Assembly (NCBI GenBank): GCA_022779305.1
Contig: JALFSW010000077.1
Coordinates: 1 to 61,925, forward strand
Direction: 5' to 3'
Origin: Prevotella sp.
GTDB taxonomy: Bacteria; Bacteroidota; Bacteroidia; Bacteroidales; Bacteroidaceae
Length of the DNA stretch: 61,925 bases
Notes under the pieces: generated by a model
What the model saw: only the letters and a program-made list of their open reading frames with translations
Told to the model about the DNA's origin: nothing
The model's database searches: none
Shown here: piece after piece, positions 57,364 to 61,925 of the stretch
Layout: each line of letters opens with the position of its first letter
How positions within the stretch are numbered: the first letter of the stretch is position 1
Made by a program: the position numbers and the translations under genes

Positions 57364-57541
57364 GGCTAAAGCCTATTCGGGATTATACAAGAGAGAGTTT
57401 ACAGAAGAGGACAGCGAAATCCGTATCATCAAGAACGAGAAGAAGCGACCGCTTTTGACTATCAACGGGCTTCCTATTGCCGATTGGTGCGAACAGAAAT
57501 GGAAACAGCTTATCAATCGCAACCGCTCGCAACGGCTGTAA
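57364..57541 (+). pseudogene. C-terminal fragment of a conjugative-element protein
   Basis: Reads AKAYSGLYKREFTEEDSEIR and on to KRPLLTINGLPIADWCEQKWKQL before its stop. It looks like the end of a larger protein carried by mobile elements (perhaps a DUF3945/DUF4099 type, low confidence). It abuts the HTH remnant on the opposite strand, so a deletion or rearrangement joined them. Confidence 0.4.
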
Positions 57542-57613
57542 AACCGAAAATCCCCTTTCTCTTTCATCGTTGCATTTCAGTCCCGACAAAACTTTTAAGA
57601 AGAAAATCACGCA

Positions 57614-57674
57614 AGAACGCTCACTTTCCCTCACAAATATGTACCTTTGCAAGCAGTAAAAGTGAGCGTTCTTT
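57614..57674. promoter_or_regulatory. Promoter flanked by a perfect 15-bp inverted repeat
   Basis: AAGAACGCTCACTTT (57614-57628) and AAAGTGAGCGTTCTT (57660-57674) are exact inverted repeats. Between them lies TACCTTTG (57643-57650) followed by CAAGC, a consensus -7 element. Confidence 0.7.
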
Positions 57675-57878
57675 GGCTATTCAAAACAATGTCCCTCAAT
57701 GCACTCCGCTCATTTCTAAATCGTTACCTGTTTACCTAATATTTAAAAGGTAACGCTCTACTTCTCAGTAAGATAGTTCGCAAGCAAAAAATCCATATGC
57801 TATACATAAATAACACATAGACATTTATAAATCAACAAAAATACAGCTTCGTTTTTTGACGGAGCTGTATTTTTTTTT
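57656..57878 (+). ncRNA. Candidate small RNA or leader transcript
   Basis: A transcript from the promoter at 57643-57650 would end at the strong terminator at 57841-57878 (about 220 nt). It holds a 16-codon frame (ATG at 57689, MSLNALRSFLNRYLFT) and a hairpin CGTTACC/GGTAACG (about 57721-57754), but no gene. It may be a stand-alone RNA or a leader that lost its gene. Confidence 0.35.
57841..57878 (+). terminator. Rho-independent terminator
   Basis: ATACAGCTTCGT pairs with ACGGAGCTGTAT (one mismatch), followed by eight T. Confidence 0.85.
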
Positions 57879-57894
57879 AAGTTTAAAAGCATTC

Positions 57895-57926
57895 AACCCA
57901 AAGCGGTCTAATGACCGAATTGGGTT
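57895..57926. repeat. Solo hairpin of the MITE-end family
   Basis: AACCCAAAGCGGTC-TAAT-GACCGAATTGGGTT: 14-bp arms with two mismatches, the same end sequence as in the 202-bp element. Confidence 0.65.
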
Positions 57927-58018
57927 CAAAATCAAAACTTGAAAAGAATATAAAAAAGAAAATGCAGACATAAACTTTATTTTTCGGATTTTCTCTCGCT
58001 TTTGTTCCTTTTAAATCG

Positions 58019-58026
58019 TATCTTTG
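58019..58026 (+). promoter_or_regulatory. Promoter -7 element of the ATPase/nuclease-like pair
   Basis: TATCTTTG, then TGGC; exact consensus, 49 bases before the start codon. Confidence 0.6.
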
Positions 58027-58074
58027 TGGCAATAAGTAGGTTTTTCTATCTTCATCATTAGACTATAAAATCAC

Positions 58075-59295
58075 ATGGCAAGAATAACTATCAAAAATGT
58101 TGGTCCGCTCAAAGAGGTGAGCTTAGAAATTAAACGCTTCAATGTCTTTATGGGACCTCAGTCTACAGGTAAAAGTACGATTGCGAAAATCATTTCTCAA
58201 GCATTGTGGGCAGAAAAAAACTTCCTCACAACGGGAGAAGAATACGACTTTTACCGACGACTTTTAGACTTTCATAAGATGGATAAAAATTATTTTAACC
58301 GCCCAGATGCTGAAATAATTTATGAAAGCCAATGGTGTGTCATCAGGCTGAAATATGAAAAAGGAAAACGCAACCAACAAACAGAATACAAGAGGAAGGA
58401 AAACAGGGATTTATATTATAACCCTAAGATTGAATACATCCCTGCGGAACGAAATTTCGTGACAAGCATAGAAAACATTCATAAATACGCTGAAACCTAT
58501 AACACCACCATGAGTTTTCTAAATGATTGGTATGCAGCTAAATCTGCCTATCAAGGACATAAGAAATACAATATAAATCTCCCCGACCTTTCTTTCTCTT
58601 ATCGCTACAAAGAAAGCGAAGAAAGAGATATTATCAGTATGGAGGGCAACGAGGTGGAACTTCAATCAGGCTCAAGCGGTCAGCAATCTTTACTCCCTCT
58701 TTTATTGATTGCCGACGAAGTTATGGTTACAACATATCACAATCAACGCACCTTTAGTCCTGCAGAAATTGCCCTCATCAAGAAAAAAGCTCCAGAATTT
58801 GTTTCTATCATTGATGCAATAGGAAGAAAGGAAAGAAAAGGAATTGCAAAAGAAAATTTAACGGATCTATGGCACAAAATTGGTTATCAAGCTGATTATG
58901 GTCGCACACATTTGATCATAGAAGAACCCGAACTCAATCTCTATCCTTCCACACAAAGAGGACTGCTCAAACATCTCGTTTCACAACTGTGTAAAGACCT
59001 GAAACATCAACACACACTGACGATCACAACCCATAGCCCTTATATCCTTTACGCACTAAACAATTGCATGTTAGCCGGATTGGCAGTAGAAAAAAAGAAA
59101 AATGCAGCATTAAAAGATGCTGGCATCGTGGCAGCAATCTCACCTCAGGATGTTGGACTATGGTTGTTGGAGGATGGCAAAGTGGTTTCCTTACAACAGA
59201 CTGAAAACTCTTTGTTATCTCAAGACTTTTTCAACAGTGAGTTTCAAAAGAACCACGAAGAAATGTTTCAACTACTTCAAATACTCGACCAATGA
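58075..59295 (+). CDS. AAA/ABC-type (OLD-like) ATPase, first gene of a putative defence pair
   Basis: 406 residues, no membrane part. It starts ARITIKNVGPLKEVSLEI; Walker A GPQSTGKST (27-35); an ABC-like signature QSGSSGQQS (197-205); Walker B LIIEEPE (280-286) with the catalytic Glu; switch histidine H320 in TTHSPYIL. This is the SMC/OLD-like AAA_15/AAA_21 group, found in PARIS, Gabija and Septu-like systems. There is no fused TOPRIM domain; the effector would be the next gene, whose ATG overlaps this stop. AT-rich relative to the core genes and inside the mobile island. Confidence 0.88.
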   Translation: MARITIKNVGPLKEVSLEIKRFNVFMGPQSTGKSTIAKIISQALWAEKNFLTTGEEYDFYRRLLDFHKMDKNYFNRPDAEIIYESQWCVIRLKYEKGKRNQQTEYKRKENRDLYYNPKIEYIPAERNFVTSIENIHKYAETYNTTMSFLNDWYAAKSAYQGHKKYNINLPDLSFSYRYKESEERDIISMEGNEVELQSGSSGQQSLLPLLLIADEVMVTTYHNQRTFSPAEIALIKKKAPEFVSIIDAIGRKERKGIAKENLTDLWHKIGYQADYGRTHLIIEEPELNLYPSTQRGLLKHLVSQLCKDLKHQHTLTITTHSPYILYALNNCMLAGLAVEKKKNAALKDAGIVAAISPQDVGLWLLEDGKVVSLQQTENSLLSQDFFNSEFQKNHEEMFQLLQILDQ

Positions 59296-59897
59296 AGACC
59301 GCATTAAAAACAATCCGGACAAATAACCTGACAGAACACCCACTGTCAACCCATTGGATCGTGGTTGACTGGGATGGCGAATTTTTTAAAATAAACAAAC
59401 AATTTAAACCAGAAAAATCTGGAGGGTGCTGTGCATATACCAAAGAAAATGCCCCTCAAGGGATTGATGCCTATTCTGTCTTAATTTTTTCAAGAAATCC
59501 GATGGAAATGACCTCTTTAGGTTTAAAAAGTAGTGCCTGGCGCACAAGTGGTATCGGACAATGCGATGCCATTCTCTTTCCATCTTCAGACAAAAAGAAC
59601 GATGCCATACTATTTATAGAAACAAAGTACAGTTCAAAAAAACATGCTTGGACAAACTATAAAAAACATGCACTAAGACAAATTATCGACACTGTTGCAC
59701 AATTAAGATTAAATCATTGTCCCGTTCACGAACGCAACCTATATGGTATGATTAGTTTTCCTTTGATCAACACCGTAGGAGCAACTGCCTTTTCTCCATC
59801 AGACCTTATGAAGATCTACAGAAAACACAAACTAACCATTCATATAGGCAATGTTGCAACATTTATAAATACACAAAAGATTTGTTTTACAAGATAA
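59292..59897 (+). CDS. Small PD-(D/E)XK-like protein, partner of the ATPase
   Basis: 201 residues, unrecognised family. A possible nuclease core: Asp92 in GQCDAILF, then Glu110-Thr-Lys112 in FIETKYSSK, giving D-X17-ExK on two strands, followed by a helix with Gln130 (HALRQIIDTVAQLRL). That order fits PD-(D/E)XK nucleases. The N-terminus has Trp/Cys-rich strands (HWIVVDWDGEFFKI, GGCCAYT) and may bind the partner or nucleic acid. It overlaps the ATPase gene by 4 bases (ATGA), so the two are translated together. The motif is visible; activity is inferred. Confidence 0.72.
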   Translation: MKTALKTIRTNNLTEHPLSTHWIVVDWDGEFFKINKQFKPEKSGGCCAYTKENAPQGIDAYSVLIFSRNPMEMTSLGLKSSAWRTSGIGQCDAILFPSSDKKNDAILFIETKYSSKKHAWTNYKKHALRQIIDTVAQLRLNHCPVHERNLYGMISFPLINTVGATAFSPSDLMKIYRKHKLTIHIGNVATFINTQKICFTR

Positions 59898-60169
59898 AAA
59901 ACTAAGGCTCTGTTGCACCTAAAGTAAACCTCACTTGCACGGCAAACAAGCTTCATTTGCTTAACAAGCGGAGAGGCAAAAGAAAACAAATCAGTCATTA
60001 GGTCGTCTGAATATCCTTCTTATTTTAGTCGTCCCTAAAAAACTATTTAGGTTGTGTGTTTTTGCAGCTGTGGATCTCAATTACCTTGGTAAACAAATTG
60101 CTGTGTGATGATTTTCCATTTCGGACGGTCACAAGGACCGCACTCTGCCATTTCCCATTCCACATTCAA
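59898..60169. other. Intergenic DNA after the pair, no gene seen
   Basis: About 270 bases. A small hairpin CGGTC-ACAAG-GACCG lies near 60126-60140; the rest shows no conserved frame. Confidence 0.4.
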
Positions 60170-60208
60170 AAAAATGCCGTCAACTCTCAACGAGTCAACG
60201 GCATTTTT
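60170..60208. terminator. Hairpin with A-run and T-run, bidirectional terminator
   Basis: AAAAATGCCGT (60170-60180) pairs with ACGGCATTTTT (60198-60208), with extra partial pairing in the loop. It could end transcripts of the ATPase pair. Confidence 0.65.
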
Positions 60209-60423
60209 CACAAATCAACAAAACTCAACTCATGTTAATTACCAATCTAAATATTCTCTTAAAAATACACCACCTCATTCTTAATGATCGGGAGCGGTGC
60301 TTGTCGTTTAAAGTTTCTTAATGATGAGCTATTCATTACGCCCTGTATTGAGTTATTTTTGCAGATATACAGTTTTTGAGCGCAATCTTTTTAAAGAAAA
60401 ACAAGTGTTAATGGTCAGCATCT

Positions 60424-60520
60424 TTAAACCTAAATTAGTCATTAGACTGCCGAGAGTTTTCCTTTTACTTTATTTATTAACTTCCCAACACTTTGGACTC
60501 TAATGACCGAATTGGGCTAA
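60424..60520. mobile_element. MITE-like element, internally deleted copy
   Basis: About 97 bp. The left part aligns with 61622-61681 (GTCATTAGAC, a T-rich run, TTATTTATT, ACTTCCCAA) and then jumps to the far end (CTTTGGACTCTAATGACCG, then AATTGGGCTAA), so roughly 90 bases of core are missing. Confidence 0.6.
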
Positions 60521-60685
60521 AAAGACACTATGTTTGGTCTCCTTTTCTGTCTGCAAAGTTAAGAAAGAACGAAGAATAATTCATCAAAAAAGCATTATTT
60601 CCCATAGAAACACCAAGCAAACGTTTGCACACCATTCTGTGACCATGCCGTATGCACCTCACAAGATGGTGTGCCCAACCCACGA

Positions 60686-61444
60686 TTAGCTTCTAAAAAC
60701 CACAGAACCACTTGCTTGATGCGTGGCAAGTACCAAAACTTCTGCAATCTGCACATGAGCAGGTGCGTTGGCAGCATAAAGCGCAACATCGGCAATGTCA
60801 TCCCCAGAAAGCGGAACAATACCTTTATAGACATTTTCAGCACGTGCTGTGTCGCCATGGAAACGCGTATTAGAGAAATTGGTTTCCACCAAACCCGGCT
60901 TCACATTTGTTACCCTCAACCGTGTTTGTGCCACATCAATACGCAACCCATCAGTAATGGTTTTCACGGCAGCTTTCGTAGCACAATAAACATTGCCATT
61001 GGCATAAGCTGCATCACCCGCTACCGAACCTATATTAATAATGTGTCCGCTGTTTCTTTCTACCATTTTAGGAACCACAAAACGTGTCATGTTCAATAAT
61101 CCTTTTATATTCGTGTCGATCATTGTCTCCCAATCTTCAAAATCGCCAGCATAGATGGGGTCTAACCCAAGTGCCAAACCAGCATTGTTAATGAGCACAT
61201 CAATCGCTGCCCATCGGTCAGAAAGACCCTCTACGGCTGCTTTCGACGCTGCTCTGTCGCGCACATCAAATTCCAAGACACACACTTCTGCTCCTTTTGC
61301 TTCAAGTTCCTTGCGCAGAGCAGCAAGCAAGGCAGCCTTACGCCCTGTGATGATTACATCATAACCATCGGCTGCAAATTTCTTGGCACAAGCCTCACCT
61401 ATTCCGCTCGTTGCCCCCGTCACCATGACAATTCTTTTTTTCAT
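60686..61444 (-). CDS. Short-chain dehydrogenase/reductase (YdfG-like)
   Basis: 252 residues, classical SDR. Cofactor loop TGATSGIG (9-16), an Arg in IITGRK that favours NADP, NNAGLALG, the catalytic Ser in INIGSVAGD, and YCATK (Tyr-x-x-x-Lys). It resembles NADP-dependent 3-hydroxy acid/serine dehydrogenases; the substrate is not certain. Its leader carries a MITE-end hairpin. Confidence 0.9.
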   Translation of the reverse strand: MKKRIVMVTGATSGIGEACAKKFAADGYDVIITGRKAALLAALRKELEAKGAEVCVLEFDVRDRAASKAAVEGLSDRWAAIDVLINNAGLALGLDPIYAGDFEDWETMIDTNIKGLLNMTRFVVPKMVERNSGHIINIGSVAGDAAYANGNVYCATKAAVKTITDGLRIDVAQTRLRVTNVKPGLVETNFSNTRFHGDTARAENVYKGIVPLSGDDIADVALYAANAPAHVQIAEVLVLATHQASGSVVFRS

Positions 61445-61478
61445 AATTGTTTAGATCTTAGTTTTGTTCAACTGTTTC

Positions 61479-61509
61479 ATCCCAAATCGGTCATCAGAGA
61501 CCGAATTGG
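61479..61509. repeat. MITE-end hairpin in the SDR leader
   Basis: CCCAAATCGGTC and GACCGAATTGGG flank a 6-base loop: 12-bp arms with one mismatch. It lies between the SDR promoter and its start, so it is probably transcribed as a 5' hairpin. Confidence 0.65.
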
Positions 61510-61523
61510 GATTATATGATGCA

Positions 61524-61531
61524 CAAAGTTA
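61524..61531 (-). promoter_or_regulatory. SDR promoter -7 element
   Basis: TAACTTTG on the minus strand, followed by TGCATC, 80 bases before the SDR start. Confidence 0.6.
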
Positions 61532-61618
61532 GTATTTTCCACTGAAGAAGCGATGCCTTTGTTGCTATTTTTTTTGCCAAACGATACGTATTCTATCACC
61601 ATCGCCTAAAACAGTGAT

Positions 61619-61807
61619 TTTAACCCAATTCGGTCATTAGACCGTAGAGTGTTTTCTTTATTTTCTTTATTTACTTCCCAATTGCTTGCATCCACTTGTC
61701 GGCATCTTGTTCAGCATTTTCTCTTGAAGTAGCCCGCTACATCTGCGATAAAATGCTAAACAACCTGCACAGATAATCAGACACAATCCCTTTGGTCTCT
61801 AATGACC
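61619..61807. mobile_element. MITE-like element, second copy (inverted)
   Basis: About 189 bp, opposite in orientation to the 29159-29360 copy. The end TTTAACCCAATTCGGTCATT (then AGACC) is complete at 61619-61643; the other end keeps only GGTCTCTAATGACC (61794-61807). The core shares a stretch of about 90 bases with few differences, including GATGTAGCGGGCTACTTCAA in reverse. Confidence 0.7.
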
Positions 61808-61850
61808 GTAACTATACAGCAATAGTCAATGGGTAGGCCTCAGTCCTATC

Positions 61851-61925
61851 CTATAACGCCAGGATAGTACTGATGGCTTCGAGTTGTGATTGTTTGTTTT
61901 TCCATGCTGTATCTGCAATGGAGTG
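61851..61925 (-). CDS. C-terminus of an unknown protein (gene runs off the right edge)
   Basis: From the edge the minus strand reads HSIADTAWKNKQSQLEAIST and then ILAL before TAG. It is amphipathic and protein-like, but only 24 residues are visible and no family can be named. Confidence 0.4.
   Translation of the reverse strand, partial: HSIADTAWKNKQSQLEAISTILAL

Noticed and set aside
57206..57541. 111-codon plus-strand frame as one gene
   Set aside because: Its first half is antisense to the HTH gene and remnant; only the part from about 57364 looks like protein, so it is a chance fusion at a junction.
57629..57659. A proven phase-variable (invertible) promoter
   Set aside because: The spacer is only 31 bases, no invertase gene is adjacent, and inversion cannot be judged from one sequence; kept only as an open possibility.
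60595..60858. 87-codon minus-strand frame overlapping the SDR gene
   Set aside because: It is an out-of-frame shadow of the SDR C-terminal region.

Overview
The window is chromosomal DNA of a Bacteroidales bacterium, most like Prevotellaceae. Four things point there: recurrent promoter elements of the Bacteroidetes type (TAnnTTTG, some with TTTG about 19-20 bases upstream), an F-ATPase operon with the beta and epsilon genes first and a short epsilon subunit, an RpoD of about 290 residues starting [10 protein letters not shown], and a protein with a gliding-motility/type IX secretion C-terminal domain. The species cannot be fixed from this sequence alone.

Layout. 1-5.1 kb, plus strand: end of glnS, a TPR protein, a small divergent sigma factor, and a three-gene deoxy-amino-sugar operon (cupin ketoisomerase, FemAB/GNAT-like acyltransferase, DegT aminotransferase). 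5.1-6.3 kb, minus: an HxlR regulator and an NAD(P)-binding protein. 6.7-15.3 kb, minus: the complete ATP synthase operon, then pfkA. 15.7-20.7 kb, plus: an ABC-F ATPase, grpE-dnaJ and folC. 20.8-28.5 kb, plus: a sugar module of galM, an MFS sugar transporter, galK, a Nudix-type regulator of the AraR kind, transketolase and rpiB. 28.6-46.5 kb: a lipoprotein, pyk, a DUF438/hemerythrin/PAS protein, divergent clpB and rpoD, a kinase fused to a RapZ C-terminal domain, a C69 dipeptidase, lspA, a DksA-like protein and ileS. 47.1-47.8 kb: tRNA-Gly, tRNA-Thr and tRNA-Cys. 47.9-52.6 kb: a CHU_C-domain protein, luxS-mtnN and a YfhO-type membrane protein.

52.6-60.6 kb is an accessory island. It holds a tyrosine recombinase gene broken by an in-frame stop, an IS481-type element that split an older reading frame, a glycine-zipper lipoprotein, an excisionase-type HTH gene, fragments of a conjugative element, and a tightly overlapping pair: an AAA/ABC-type ATPase and a small protein with a PD-(D/E)XK-like nuclease motif. 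That pair is the best candidate for an undescribed (probably defence) system. The window ends with an SDR oxidoreductase and the C-terminus of an unknown gene.

Two repeat families are scattered between the housekeeping genes. The first is eight arrays in which CTAG recurs every 9-10 bases, some with embedded GGGCGAAC...GTTCGCCC hairpins. The second is a MITE-like element of about 190-200 bp with terminal repeats near TTAACCCAAATCGGTCATTAGACC; it occurs as near-complete, internally deleted and solo-end copies. Both kinds lie mostly at gene 3' ends and in places supply the stop codon of the neighbouring gene.
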